A DNA stretch of 38,847 nucleotides from Verrucomicrobiota bacterium (lineage in GTDB: Bacteria; Verrucomicrobiota; Verrucomicrobiia; Chthoniobacterales; UBA6821), in the NCBI GenBank assembly GCA_008933015.1, contig WBXH01000006.1, positions 1 through 38,847 on the forward strand, written 5' to 3'. Positions within the stretch are counted from its first letter, which is position 1. Each line of letters begins with the position of its first letter. Under the pieces are notes generated by a model. The model saw only the letters and a list, made by a program, of their open reading frames with translations, searched no databases and was not told the DNA's origin. The position numbers were made by a program, and so were the translations under genes. This document shows, in pieces, positions 1-8,942 of the stretch.

Positions 1-332
1 CGGATTTTATGATCCTGAACAAAGATGAGGATTAATACCCCGTTGGAGGTTTTTTTCTGGCCGATTTTCCACGCCGAATAGATCTGCTGCGTGTAATCCT
101 CCAGCGAAGCTCCCTCGGGTAGCTTGGGATAGAGTACCGCTACAATCTGACTAGAGGTCTGCTTTTCAAATGCCGCAAGACGCTGGTTGAGTTGCGCAAG
201 AAGTCGCGGCGTAATCACCCCCGCTTTATCGGTTACATACTGATCCGGTGCTGGCGGGAGAGTCTCCGCCGAGAGCTTTACGCCGCTCATCCCAAGCAGG
301 ATCAGCAGGATCAGCAAAAGGCGTCGCAGCAT
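1..332 (-). CDS. TPM-domain (YgcG-like) secreted protein, 3' part missing
   Basis: This gene is absent from the ORF track because it runs off the left edge. Reading the minus strand from the ATG at 332 gives 110 uninterrupted codons. Residues 1-22 form a signal peptide (MLRRLLLILLILLGMSG), followed by a TPM-type start with the pattern YVTDKAGVIT, then LNQRLAAFEKQTSSQIVAVL and later YSAWKIGQKKTSNGVLILIF. This is the usual opening of the TPM/YgcG fold, a domain of uncertain biochemistry (reported phosphatase or photosystem repair roles in some members). It starts 18 bases after the lemA stop, and LemA-TPM pairs are common in bacteria, which supports the call. The missing C-terminus normally holds a membrane anchor or Gly-rich tail. 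Confidence 0.85.
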   Translation of the reverse strand, partial: MLRRLLLILLILLGMSGVKLSAETLPPAPDQYVTDKAGVITPRLLAQLNQRLAAFEKQTSSQIVAVLYPKLPEGASLEDYTQQIYSAWKIGQKKTSNGVLILIFVQDHKI

Positions 333-350
333 TTGAATCGGCGTGGAGCT

Positions 351-968
351 TTACTTAGCCGGGTTTGGAGCGGCACCAAAGTCAAATTTCACCGCGGGAG
401 CCGTATCGGCTCCGGCCATTGCTTGAAAGTAGGGCTTCTGCTGGAACCCGAGCAGGCCAGCAAAGAAAACCGTCGGAAGGGTGCGAATCTTTGTGTTGTA
501 GGCCTGCACCGTTGTGTTGAAACGCCCACGCTCCACGGAGATCCGATTCTCCGTTCCCTCGAGCTGGGCCTGCAGATCGCGGAAGTTGGCCGTAGCTTTT
601 AGATCAGGGTAGTTCTCCGACACCATCAGGAGTCTTGAGAGGGCCGTGCCGAGTTGGCCTTGAGCCTGCTGAAACTGGGCTAGTTGCGCAGCATCCGTAG
701 GAGCCTGGTTCTGGTTGATGTTCATCCTGCCGACCGAGGCCCGTGCCTCAGTGACTTGAACGATCGTTGACTTCTCAAAGTTGGCGGCTCCCTGAACGGT
801 CTGAACCAGATTCGGGATCAGATCCGCGCGGCGCTGGTAGACATTCTGAACCTGAGCCCAGGAGGCATCGACAGCCTGGGAGCTGCCAACGAGGCCGTTA
901 TAGCTGCTAACGGCTGCAAGAATCAAAATAACGATGACACCGAGGATGATGAGGAGTGTTTTATTCAT
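351..968 (-). CDS. lemA: LemA family protein
   Basis: 205 residues, the normal LemA length. Residues 4-22 are a single hydrophobic N-terminal anchor. The family core follows: YNGLVGSSQAVDASWAQVQN, then YQRRADLIPNLVQTVQGAA and a late FRDLQAQLEGTENRI segment with INVxRxxFN-like ending (ISVERGRFNTTVQAYN). The protein is expected to be anchored in the inner membrane with a helical domain outside. Its molecular function is not established. It precedes a TPM-domain gene by 18 bases, so the two probably form one transcript. The start ATG at 968 has no Shine-Dalgarno match. The 68 bases between leuA and this gene show no terminator, so readthrough from leuA is possible. Confidence 0.93.
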   Translation of the reverse strand: MNKTLLIILGVIVILILAAVSSYNGLVGSSQAVDASWAQVQNVYQRRADLIPNLVQTVQGAANFEKSTIVQVTEARASVGRMNINQNQAPTDAAQLAQFQQAQGQLGTALSRLLMVSENYPDLKATANFRDLQAQLEGTENRISVERGRFNTTVQAYNTKIRTLPTVFFAGLLGFQQKPYFQAMAGADTAPAVKFDFGAAPNPAK

Positions 969-1036
969 GGGATGATAGACTAGGGGTGATTGGGAATGGA
1001 TGATAAGGAAAGCAGAAATGAGTCAGTTTTTAGGTT

Positions 1037-2608
1037 TCAGACGCGGGGCATCTCAATACCTGGAGCAGTTTGCTGCATGAGAAGAACGCGGTTAATCGCA
1101 TTCACGTAGGCCCGTGCGGAGGCCTCGATGACGTCGGTGGAGGCCCCTTTTCCAGTGATCAGCCTTCCATCACCGAAGTCAACCTTCAGGGTAACCTCAC
1201 CGAGTGCATCCTGTCCTTCGGTGACTGCCTCAACGAGGTAAACGGCCAGATGACCGGTCTTCTTCACGATCCGGTCGATCGCCTTCATGGCTGCATCGAC
1301 TGCTCCGTTACCGGGGCTCGATTCCTCAATAATCTCTCCGCCATGTCTTAGTTTTACGGTAGCAGTGGGAACGGTGCTCCCGCCGCATACGACCTGCAGC
1401 GACTCCAGTGCATAAGCACCGGTTTCACCGGCAACAGCATCACCAGCGAGGGCAACCAGATCATCGTCGTAGACGAATTTTTTCTTGTCACCAAGCTCCT
1501 TGAATCGGGTGAAGATCGGTGCGATCTCAGCTTCCGTAAGAGTAAGTCCCAACTGCTCAAGACGGGCCACCATGGCATGTCGACCGCTGTGCTTTGTCAA
1601 TGGTAGGTCGGTCCCCCCCCAACCCACGTCGCGGGGATCCATGATTTCATAAGTCTCTCTCATCTTCAGGATGCCATCCTGATGAATGCCAGACCCATGA
1701 GCAAAAGCGTTCTCGCCGATGATGGCCTTGCTACGCGCGACCTGAAGGCCGCTCAGGCGGCTGATTAGGCGAGAGGTCTTCAGGATCTCCTTGGTGGCGA
1801 TTCCGGTGGAAAGTCCTGCAAAGACATCAGGGCGGGTCTTGATCGCCATCACGACTTCTTCAAGCGCGGCGTTTCCGGCCCGCTCACCGATACCATTGAA
1901 AGTCCCCTCGACCTGACGAGCACCGGCTTGGACGGCGGCAAGCGAGTTAGCAACAGCCATGCCGAGATCGTCGTGGCAGTGGACGCTGATCACCGCATTC
2001 TTGATGTCGCGGACATGCTTGCGGAGATAGGTGATCAGATCGGCGTACTGGCCGGGCATGGCATAGCCGACGGTGTCGGGAATATTGACCGTTGTGGCGC
2101 CCGCCTCGATTGCAGCCTGCACGACCTCGGCCAGGAACTCAGGCTCGGTGCGGGAGGCATCCTCTGGGGAGAACTCAACATCCACAGTCATGGACTTGGC
2201 CTGACGTACACCCTCGACAGCCAAGCGGAGAATCTCTTCGTTGGCTTTCTTGAGCTTATGCTCTCGGTGGATCTTGGAGGTCGCTAGGAAGACATGGATG
2301 CGGGCACGCTCACCGGCGGGGAGCAGGGCGCGGCCAGCAGCCTCGATGTCCTTGGGGACGCAGCGCGCGAGGCCGGCAATCACGGGGCCGGTAATCTCGC
2401 GGGCGATCGTCTGCACGGCTTCAAAGTCCCCGTCGCTAATGACAGGAAATCCCGCCTCAATGATATCGACATTGAGGCGAGCAAGTTGCCGGGCGATCTC
2501 GAGTTTTTCACGCAGATTCATCGAGGCACCGGGGCACTGCTCTCCGTCACGCAGAGTCGTATCAAAGATCAGAACCTTATCGGAGTTGATGCCGGTGTCT
2601 GAAATCAT
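1037..2608 (-). CDS. leuA: 2-isopropylmalate synthase
   Basis: LeuA condenses acetyl-CoA with 2-oxoisovalerate, the first committed step of leucine synthesis. The 523-residue protein is full length. The HMGL-like TIM barrel opens with FDTTLRDGEQCPGASM (metal-binding Asp and catalytic Arg), has the metal-ligand motif SVHCHDDLGMA, and the signature GIGERAGNAALEE. The C-terminal LeuA dimer domain, the leucine feedback site in the family, ends with GEVTLKVDFGDGRLITGKG and EASARAYVNAINRVL. The ATG at 2608 has no Shine-Dalgarno sequence. The gene lies 230 bases downstream of purL, and that gap holds a Leu-rich leader ORF and hairpins (see separate entries), so regulation by leucine availability is likely. 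No other leu gene is in the window. Confidence 0.96.
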   Translation of the reverse strand: MISDTGINSDKVLIFDTTLRDGEQCPGASMNLREKLEIARQLARLNVDIIEAGFPVISDGDFEAVQTIAREITGPVIAGLARCVPKDIEAAGRALLPAGERARIHVFLATSKIHREHKLKKANEEILRLAVEGVRQAKSMTVDVEFSPEDASRTEPEFLAEVVQAAIEAGATTVNIPDTVGYAMPGQYADLITYLRKHVRDIKNAVISVHCHDDLGMAVANSLAAVQAGARQVEGTFNGIGERAGNAALEEVVMAIKTRPDVFAGLSTGIATKEILKTSRLISRLSGLQVARSKAIIGENAFAHGSGIHQDGILKMRETYEIMDPRDVGWGGTDLPLTKHSGRHAMVARLEQLGLTLTEAEIAPIFTRFKELGDKKKFVYDDDLVALAGDAVAGETGAYALESLQVVCGGSTVPTATVKLRHGGEIIEESSPGNGAVDAAMKAIDRIVKKTGHLAVYLVEAVTEGQDALGEVTLKVDFGDGRLITGKGASTDVIEASARAYVNAINRVLLMQQTAPGIEMPRV

Positions 2609-2640
2609 AGGTCTAGGTATTTTAGAAATCGTGGAGCATG

Positions 2641-2669
2641 CCCGTCATGGACGGGTCAAGACGTTACCC
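2641..2669 (-). promoter_or_regulatory. Alternative hairpins between leader and leuA
   Basis: On the minus strand CCCGTC-CAT-GACGGG (2655-2641) is a perfect six-pair hairpin 32 bases before the leuA start. An alternative four-pair stem GGGT/ACCC (2669-2666 with 2656-2653) would use the same CCC and exclude it. No T-tract follows, so this is not a classical intrinsic terminator. It could act through Rho or by affecting leuA translation. The role is inferred. Confidence 0.35.
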
Positions 2670-2672
2670 TGT

Positions 2673-2738
2673 TTAGGAAACAAGGAGAAGAAGGCCGCTG
2701 GCGCGAAGTTCGCAGGCTTTGTCAGCGGCTTGTTTCAT
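2673..2738 (-). CDS. Putative leucine leader peptide upstream of leuA
   Basis: A 21-codon ORF (ATG at 2738, TAA at 2673-2675) too short for the ORF track. It ends in GLLLLVS; the four Leu codons are CTT CTT CTC CTT, followed by GTT. All four Leu codons belong to the CUU/CUC pair normally read by a single tRNA-Leu (GAG anticodon). The enterobacterial LeuL leader also has a run of four Leu codons after Gly, so the resemblance is striking, but this sequence is not homologous to it in any way I can show. It lies 64 bases upstream of leuA in the same direction and is buried in a hairpin. Initiation signals are weak: only AGG three bases before the ATG. Inference: ribosome stalling at these codons under leucine starvation controls leuA. 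Confidence 0.6.
   Translation of the reverse strand: MKQAADKACELRASGLLLLVS
2677..2736 (-). promoter_or_regulatory. Hairpin spanning the leucine leader ORF
   Basis: On the minus strand GAAACAAG (2736-2729) pairs perfectly with CTTGTTTC (2684-2677), and the adjoining GCCGCTG (2729-2723) pairs with CAGCGGC (2700-2694), sharing one base with the outer arm. The 3' side carries a nine-base bulge, CTTCTTCTC, which is exactly the first three Leu codons. A small inner stem (GCGA/TCGC) closes the loop. The hairpin therefore covers almost the whole leader ORF, and a ribosome moving through or stalled on the Leu codons must open it. Confidence 0.55.
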
Positions 2739-2838
2739 AAACCTAAAATTGCCACAGACCGCACCTACTGGCAACTAATCTCAGGCAGATTGAGTAGGAC
2801 AGCCCCTCCTAAAGGGTTACTGGAGTGGCGGACGGACA

Positions 2839-5064
2839 TTACCCCTCCATTAATGAAGGGATGGTCTTCTCAAAGGTGTCATTGAGATCCCTGACCGGCC
2901 AAGTGTAGACCGAGGCCCCTGTTGTGATCGAGAGATCCGGAACCGCTGTCACGGTGCCAATGAAACGGAAGGAAACGCCACTACTCTTCAACTCAGACTC
3001 AACAAGACTTCTATTTGAAGGAGAAACTGAAATAACGATCCTTCCCTGAGACTCATTAAAGAGATCCACGTCAGCTCTCTGACCGGTCTCTCCAAGATCA
3101 ATGGAGGCCCCGAACTCCGTTCCAAAGCAACTTTCGGCAAGAGCAACAGCAAGTCCACCCTCGGAACAATCATGAGCACTGCAGACAAGTCCCTTGCGGA
3201 TGACGCCTAGCAGGGCGTGATGAATGGCTATTTCCTTTTCAAAATGGAGGACTGGTGGAGCTCCTTCCTTCCGGCCATGGATGGCGAGCAGGTAGTGGGA
3301 TCCACCAAGTTCAGAACCAGTCTCACCGATCAGGATGATCTGATCCCCCTGCCCCTTGAAGGCCTGAGTCGTGAGATGCGCCGCATCATCGATGCGCCCA
3401 ACCATCGAGATGGTCGGAGTCGGATCGATCGCACCAGCGGGACTCTCATTATAGAGGCTGACGTTGCCCCCTGTAACAGGGACGTTGAAGGCACGGCATC
3501 CCTCGGAAATACCCTCCACGGCTGCACGGAGTTGGTAGAAGTTCTCGGGCTTGTGGGGATTGCCAAAGTTGAGGTTGTCGGTGACACCGATCGGTACGGC
3601 TCCTGAGCAGGCTAAGTTACGGGCGCACTCAGCCACCGCGATACGGGCACCGACTAAGGGATCCAGCTTGCAGTAAATGGCGTTACAGTCGGTGGAGGCC
3701 GCAAGAATCTTGTTGGCTTCGCGAACGATAAAGACGGCCGCATCGGAGCCTGGAAGCACAGCAGTTCCCGTGCGGACCATGTGGTCGTACTGGCGCCAGA
3801 CCCAGCGCTTGCTAGCTATGCTTGGGTGAGCAAGGAGGGAAGGGAGTGCCTTCAGCGGATCGGCCTGAGGAACGGATGCCAAATCAAGCGGAGCGGGTGG
3901 GGTGAAGGGCGCCGCCTCACGGCTGTAGAGTGGCCCGTCATCAGCAAGGGCACGGGCGGGAACGTCGACAACAACCTCGTCGCCATTACGCACGCGCATC
4001 TGGCCGTCATCGGTCACAACACCGATCTCGGCATAAGGGAGGTCCCACTTCTCGAAGATCTGCTTGACCGTATCCTCCTGTCCCTTCTTGACGATCACAA
4101 GCATGCGCTCCTGCGACTCGCTAAGGAGAACCTCATAAGGGGTTTGGCCCTTTGCACGCTGGGGCACGAGTTGTATGTCGATCTCAACACCAGTGCCGCC
4201 ACGGCTGGCCGTCTCGCAAGTCGAGCAGGTAAGTCCGGCCGCGCCCATGTCCTGGATGCCGGCAACGCAATCGGTGGCCAAAAGCTCAAGACAGGCCTCA
4301 AGAAGAAGCTTCTCACGGAATGGATCTCCCACCTGAACGGCGGGACGATCTGCTTTCGATTCTTCGGTCAGCTCACGGGAGGCGAATGCGGCACCGGCAA
4401 GACCATCTCGGCCCGTCTCGGCACCGACATAGAAGACCGGGTTGCCAACACCTTCAGCTGCACCGCGCGCGATCTGCTCATGGCGGAGGATACCAAGGCA
4501 GAAGGCGTTCACCAGCGGATTGCCGCTGTAGCTCTCATCAAAATATACTTCGCCGGCGATCGTCGGCAGACCAATGCAGTTTCCGTAGTGGGCGATACCA
4601 GCGACCACTCCCGCGAAGAGTCGGCGGTTGGTCTTGGCTTGCTTGCTGTCACCCTCGATGGATCCGAAGCGAAGGGAATCCATGAGGAATACCGGGCGCG
4701 CTCCCATCGTGAAGATGTCACGGATAATACCACCAACACCTGTGGCCGCTCCCTGAAAAGGTTCCACGGCGCTCGGGTGATTATGGCTCTCGATCTTGAA
4801 GGCCACGGCCCATCCGTCGCCAATATCGATAACCCCGGCATTCTCCTCACCCGCCTTGACCAAGACGCTGGGTCCGGTGGTCGGGAATTTGCGGAGCTCG
4901 GGACGCGAGTTTTTATAAGAACAGTGCTCGCTCCACATGACCGAGAAGACACCGAGCTCCTCAAAGCTCGGCTCGCGGCCCAGTATGGAGAGAACTTTCT
5001 CGTACTCTTCAGGGGAGAGTCCGTGCTTGGCAATGAGTTCGGGAGTGATCTTAGGATTGGCCAT
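2839..5064 (-). CDS. purL: Phosphoribosylformylglycinamidine synthase, PurL subunit (small type)
   Basis: PurL converts FGAR, ATP and ammonia to FGAM in purine synthesis. The ORF track starts at 5112, but that overlaps purQ by 31 bases; the ATG at 5064 ([15 protein letters not shown]) matches the family N-terminus, leaves a 17-base gap after purQ and gives 741 residues, typical of the small PurL used with separate PurS and PurQ. Visible motifs are [13 protein letters not shown] near the start, [24 protein letters not shown], the second-half [12 protein letters not shown] and [18 protein letters not shown]. The gene ends the purS-purQ-purL run. No terminator with a T-tract is obvious after it, so transcription might continue towards leuA. 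Confidence 0.96.
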   Translation of the reverse strand: MANPKITPELIAKHGLSPEEYEKVLSILGREPSFEELGVFSVMWSEHCSYKNSRPELRKFPTTGPSVLVKAGEENAGVIDIGDGWAVAFKIESHNHPSAVEPFQGAATGVGGIIRDIFTMGARPVFLMDSLRFGSIEGDSKQAKTNRRLFAGVVAGIAHYGNCIGLPTIAGEVYFDESYSGNPLVNAFCLGILRHEQIARGAAEGVGNPVFYVGAETGRDGLAGAAFASRELTEESKADRPAVQVGDPFREKLLLEACLELLATDCVAGIQDMGAAGLTCSTCETASRGGTGVEIDIQLVPQRAKGQTPYEVLLSESQERMLVIVKKGQEDTVKQIFEKWDLPYAEIGVVTDDGQMRVRNGDEVVVDVPARALADDGPLYSREAAPFTPPAPLDLASVPQADPLKALPSLLAHPSIASKRWVWRQYDHMVRTGTAVLPGSDAAVFIVREANKILAASTDCNAIYCKLDPLVGARIAVAECARNLACSGAVPIGVTDNLNFGNPHKPENFYQLRAAVEGISEGCRAFNVPVTGGNVSLYNESPAGAIDPTPTISMVGRIDDAAHLTTQAFKGQGDQIILIGETGSELGGSHYLLAIHGRKEGAPPVLHFEKEIAIHHALLGVIRKGLVCSAHDCSEGGLAVALAESCFGTEFGASIDLGETGQRADVDLFNESQGRIVISVSPSNRSLVESELKSSGVSFRFIGTVTAVPDLSITTGASVYTWPVRDLNDTFEKTIPSLMEG

Positions 5065-5081
5065 GTAAGTAAAATTCGGGG

Positions 5082-5789
5082 TTACTTCTTGGCGTCGTGC
5101 GAAGCCGTCCACTCGATCATCGACTGGAAGATACCGCGACCATCGGTACCACCGAGGATAGGATCACAGACACGCTCGGGATGCGGCATGAGTCCGAAGA
5201 CATTGCGGCCGTGGCTGCAGATACCGGCGATGTTACCCAGCGAACCATTCGGATTCGCTTCCAGAGTCACGTTGCCTGAAGCGTCGCAGTAACGGACAAG
5301 GATCTGAGCATTGGCCTCCAACTGCTTCATGGTCTCAGGATCCGCAAAATAGTTTCCCTCGCCGTGGGCGATCGGGATGTCGAGGACCTGTCCTTCGTGA
5401 AGAACAGAAGTAAAGGGGGCGTCGGTGTTCTCGACGCGAAGTTGGAGATTCTCGCAGCGGAACAGCAGACCGTTATTGCGCAACAGTGTGCCGGGAAGGA
5501 GACCAGCTTCGCAAAGAATCTGAAATCCGTTGCAGATACCGAGCACGAGAACACCGGAATCAGCCGCAGTTCGGACGGCTCCCATGATGGGGGAGAATCG
5601 TGCTATCGATCCGCATCGCAGGTAATCACCGTAGGAGAACCCACCAGGAAGGACGATGGCATCATAGCCGGTAAGGGAGGTCTCCTTGTGCCAGACAATC
5701 TCGGCCATCACACCGGGAAAAGAAGCCAAGGCTGCCTGGCAATCGGTGTCGCAATTCGAACCGGGAAATTGAATGACAGCAACACGCAT
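5082..5789 (-). CDS. purQ: Phosphoribosylformylglycinamidine synthase, glutaminase subunit PurQ
   Basis: PurQ hydrolyses glutamine and passes ammonia to PurL in a PurS-bridged complex. The ORF track begins at 6035 inside purS; the true start is the ATG at 5789 ([17 protein letters not shown]), giving 235 residues, the family length. The class I glutamine amidotransferase nucleophile is in [13 protein letters not shown], and the His/Glu of the triad are in [10 protein letters not shown]. The start lies 25 bases after purS. No Shine-Dalgarno sequence precedes it. Confidence 0.95.
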   Translation of the reverse strand: MRVAVIQFPGSNCDTDCQAALASFPGVMAEIVWHKETSLTGYDAIVLPGGFSYGDYLRCGSIARFSPIMGAVRTAADSGVLVLGICNGFQILCEAGLLPGTLLRNNGLLFRCENLQLRVENTDAPFTSVLHEGQVLDIPIAHGEGNYFADPETMKQLEANAQILVRYCDASGNVTLEANPNGSLGNIAGICSHGRNVFGLMPHPERVCDPILGGTDGRGIFQSMIEWTASHDAKK

Positions 5790-5814
5790 GACGGTGGACT
5801 TAGTCGCAACCACC

Positions 5815-6045
5815 TTAGGAAAGAATCCTGAGCGTGTAATCCTCGACCACCGGATTGGAGAGGAGATCGTGACAGATCTCGTGAAGTTGCTTCTCATCGG
5901 CTCCATCGACCTCGATCTCAATCGATTTGCCGATACGGACGGAACGCACTTTTTTGAGGCCAAGATGCTCCATGGCTCGTCCGGCTGCCACACCGGCAGG
6001 GTCAAGGATGGCGGGTTTAGGCATGACGGTGACAACGGCTTTCAT
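5815..6045 (-). CDS. purS: Phosphoribosylformylglycinamidine synthase, PurS subunit
   Basis: 76 residues, the normal size for PurS, the small dimeric subunit that joins PurQ to PurL. The pattern matches the family: [20 protein letters not shown], then ALxxLG-like [21 protein letters not shown] and [15 protein letters not shown] at the end. It is first in the purS-purQ-purL operon and is transcribed divergently from valS across a 233-base gap. The presence of PurS excludes the large single-chain PurL of gammaproteobacteria. Confidence 0.94.
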   Translation of the reverse strand: MKAVVTVMPKPAILDPAGVAAGRAMEHLGLKKVRSVRIGKSIEIEVDGADEKQLHEICHDLLSNPVVEDYTLRILS

Positions 6046-6053
6046 GAAGAGTG

Positions 6054-6174
6054 GAAAATCGGGCTTCAGGGGAAAAGGGACAAGGGCAAAATCAAAAAAA
6101 TGAGAGGATCCCCAATCACTAGTAATGAATTCGTTTCGGAAAACTCACACTGAGACTTGAAAATCGGGGGCTTC
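6054..6174. repeat. Imperfect direct repeat in the purS/valS intergenic region
   Basis: The plus-strand sequence GAAAATCGGGCTTC (6054-6067) recurs as GAAAATCGGGGGCTTC (6159-6174), with a two-G insertion. Similar purine-rich bases precede both copies (TGAAGAGTG and TGAGACTTG). The copies are 105 bases apart between divergent genes. They could be paired operator sites for the pur operon, but they do not match a purine operator I know. Confidence 0.3.
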
Positions 6175-6278
6175 CCATGATCTACGCACGATTTCTCGGG
6201 AGAATCCTTATCGTAGGGGCTCTGCGAACTTGTTTTTCCCTCCATGGAGATGTTTTCTAATATGCTCTCCGATTTTTT

Positions 6279-8939
6279 ATGTCAGAACTCTCCAAAGCCT
6301 ACGCACCAACAGACGTCGAAACCGAATGGTATGATCGCTGGTGTTCATCGGGTTGCTTCACTGCAGACCCAAATTCCCCTGCACCTCCTTATTCGATTGT
6401 CATCCCTCCCCCCAATGTCACCGGCATCTTGACTCTGGGCCATGTCCTAAATAATACGCTCCAAGACATCCTTGCCCGCAGGGCACGCCAGACCGGGCAC
6501 GAGGTCCTCTGGCTACCGGGCACTGACCACGCAGGCATCGCCACACAGACAGTCGTTGAGCGCCAACTCCGCAAGGAATTGAAAAAAAACCGTCATGACC
6601 TGGGACGGGAGGCCTTCCTTGCAAAAGTCTGGGAGTGGAAGGAGAAGCACGGTGGCATCATTATCGGTCAACTCAAGAAGCTCGGATGCTCCTGCGACTG
6701 GTCACGGGAACGCTTCACCATGGACGAAGCTTATGCCCGCAAGGTGCAGGAGGTCTTCATCGACCTTTATCGGAAAGGGCTGATTTACCGTGGCAAGCGC
6801 ATGGTCAATTGGTGCCCCGTCTCGCTGACGGCCTTAAGCGACGAGGAGGTCGTCCAAAAAAAACAAAAGGGCTACCTCTACCACTTCAAACTGGAGATCG
6901 TGGAATCACCCGGCACCTGGCTTGAAATCGCCACCACCCGCCCCGAAACCATCATGGGCGACACAGCCATTGCCGTGAATCCCAAGGACGAACGCTATGC
7001 ACACCTGATCGGAAAGCACGTGCGTCGCCCCCTTCCCCTCGACTCCCTGGTGGAGCTTCCGATCATCGGTGATGATGCCGTGGATTTTGAGTTCGGCACT
7101 GGCGTCCTCAAGGTGACGCCAGCCCATGACAAAGCTGACTACGAGATCGGACTGAGGCACAATCTACCCATCATCGATATCATGAATGCTGATGGTACCC
7201 TCAATGATCTTGCCGGCGAAGGATTTGCCGGGCTTGACCGATTTGAGGCACGCATCGAGGCGGTGGAACGCCTGAAGGAACTGGGACTCCTAACCAAGGA
7301 GGAACCTCACGAGAACAACGTCGGCTTCAGTGAACGAGCGGACGTTCCGGTCGAACCTCGCCTCAGCGAGCAGTGGTTCCTGAAATATCCAAAAACCATC
7401 GAGGCACGTGATGCTGTCCGTAACGGCCTGATCCGATTCTCCCCCACTCGTTGGGAAAAGGTCTACGACCATTGGCTTGAGAACATTCAGGACTGGTGCA
7501 TCAGTAGACAACTCTGGTGGGGACACCGCATACCGGTCTGGTACGCCCCTGAGGGAAACTCCGAGGCGCCACGAGTCCAGATGGAATCACCAGGCGAGGG
7601 ATGGAAACAGGATAGCGATGTTCTTGACACCTGGTTTTCTTCATGGCTCTGGGCGCATGACACCATGGACGATGCTATCCGCTCGAAATTTTACCCCACG
7701 AGCGTTCTCGTCACGGGCCCGGACATCATCTTTTTCTGGGTTGCACGCATGATCATGGCCGGACTCGAATACACTGGAAAAATCCCATTCAGGGATGTCT
7801 ACTTCACTGGCATTATCCGCGATAAAGCGGGCCGTAAGATGTCCAAAAGCCTTGGCAACTCACCGGATCCACTCGATCTGATTGCCAAATACGGCGCCGA
7901 TGGCCTGCGCTTCGGAATCATCCGTGTTGCCCCTCAGGGTCAGGACATCAAGTTCGACGAGAAGCAGATTGAGGAGGGGAGGAACTTCGCCAACAAGCTC
8001 TGGAATGCTGTCCGCTTCCGCGAAATGCAGGGACCGACCTCACCCGAAACGGATCTTGCAGGACTAGATCTTCCCGACATAGCGATTCACTTGCTTGAGC
8101 GTTTCGACACGATGCACGCCTCCTTGCGTGCAGCGTATCGTGAGTATCGCTTTCATGAAGTGGCGGGCCTTCTTTACGATTTCTTCTGGGGAGACTACTG
8201 CGACTGGTTTGTAGAGGCGGCGAAGCCGATCCTCTACTCGGAGCAAAACAAGGAGTCATCCGCGAGGGTAGCGATCCTTGCCACGATGGATGTCGTGCTC
8301 CCGGGAATACTCAGGCTTCTTCACCCTCTCATGCCTCATTTGACAGAGGAACTCTGGAGACATCTTGGATGCATAGCTCCAGCATCGGCATCGGCATCAG
8401 GAGAGCGCAAAGGCTTCCTTCTCTATACACAGCCGCCCTGCGAGAATCATCTCGAAAGAATTGCTGACGGAAAGATATCAGAGGCAGGAAAGCAGACAAC
8501 GGCCCTCTACAGCGCCATCCACGCCGTGCGCAATCTTCGTGCGGAGTTAAAGATCCCCTCCAAACAGCAGGTTCGTTTTTTACTGGCAGAGAAGGGCGAG
8601 TTTTCTCCCATCCGCTCCTCCATCTTCGCGGCGCTCACCAGAGCCTCCGAAGTTGATGTGATAGAGGGGAATGCCCCGGCTGGCACCCCAAGCGTGGTCA
8701 CCGACATCGGTACCGTGTTCATGCCGCTTGAGGGACTCCTAGACCTTGAGGCAGAAAGGGCGCGCATCACGACTGAAATCGCAAAAGCTGAAGCAGAATT
8801 GGCCAAGGTGAATGCAAAGCTTGCCGACCAGACCTTTGTGGACAAGGTGCCTGCTGCCGTTCTTGAGGATCACCGCCAACGACAGGCTCGCTGGAGCGAG
8901 AAACTCGTCACATTGAAGAGTACGCTCTCCACATTCTAA
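6279..8939 (+). CDS. valS: Valyl-tRNA synthetase
   Basis: Class I synthetase charging tRNA-Val. 886 residues, complete. The HIGH-type motif is in PPPNVTGILTLGHVLNN (about residues 43-59) and the KMSKS loop is GRKMSKSLGNSPDP (about residue 520). The editing domain lies between them with TTRPETIMGDTAIAVNP and VKVTPAHDKADYEIG-like sequence. The tRNA-binding region contains the WCISRQLWWGHRIPVW block, and the C-terminus is the coiled-coil arm (LEAERARITTEIAKAEAELAKVN). The ATG follows GATTTTTT, with no Shine-Dalgarno sequence. manC begins three bases after its stop. Confidence 0.97.
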   Translation: MSELSKAYAPTDVETEWYDRWCSSGCFTADPNSPAPPYSIVIPPPNVTGILTLGHVLNNTLQDILARRARQTGHEVLWLPGTDHAGIATQTVVERQLRKELKKNRHDLGREAFLAKVWEWKEKHGGIIIGQLKKLGCSCDWSRERFTMDEAYARKVQEVFIDLYRKGLIYRGKRMVNWCPVSLTALSDEEVVQKKQKGYLYHFKLEIVESPGTWLEIATTRPETIMGDTAIAVNPKDERYAHLIGKHVRRPLPLDSLVELPIIGDDAVDFEFGTGVLKVTPAHDKADYEIGLRHNLPIIDIMNADGTLNDLAGEGFAGLDRFEARIEAVERLKELGLLTKEEPHENNVGFSERADVPVEPRLSEQWFLKYPKTIEARDAVRNGLIRFSPTRWEKVYDHWLENIQDWCISRQLWWGHRIPVWYAPEGNSEAPRVQMESPGEGWKQDSDVLDTWFSSWLWAHDTMDDAIRSKFYPTSVLVTGPDIIFFWVARMIMAGLEYTGKIPFRDVYFTGIIRDKAGRKMSKSLGNSPDPLDLIAKYGADGLRFGIIRVAPQGQDIKFDEKQIEEGRNFANKLWNAVRFREMQGPTSPETDLAGLDLPDIAIHLLERFDTMHASLRAAYREYRFHEVAGLLYDFFWGDYCDWFVEAAKPILYSEQNKESSARVAILATMDVVLPGILRLLHPLMPHLTEELWRHLGCIAPASASASGERKGFLLYTQPPCENHLERIADGKISEAGKQTTALYSAIHAVRNLRAELKIPSKQQVRFLLAEKGEFSPIRSSIFAALTRASEVDVIEGNAPAGTPSVVTDIGTVFMPLEGLLDLEAERARITTEIAKAEAELAKVNAKLADQTFVDKVPAAVLEDHRQRQARWSEKLVTLKSTLSTF

Positions 8940-8942
8940 GAA

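Noticed and set aside
3781-5292. 503-codon plus-strand ORF
   Set aside because: It lies wholly antisense to purL and the purQ end, which have clear family motifs; the protein has no recognisable domain and the ORF is a shadow of codon bias.
6230-6263. Possible sigma70 promoter before valS (TTGTTT and TAATAT)
   Set aside because: The spacer is 22 bases, too long, and the divergent region offers many A/T-rich alternatives.
8381-8400. Short triplet-like repeat (GCATCG) inside valS
   Set aside because: It encodes an Ala-Ser run in a variable loop and keeps the frame; not a mobile or regulatory repeat.
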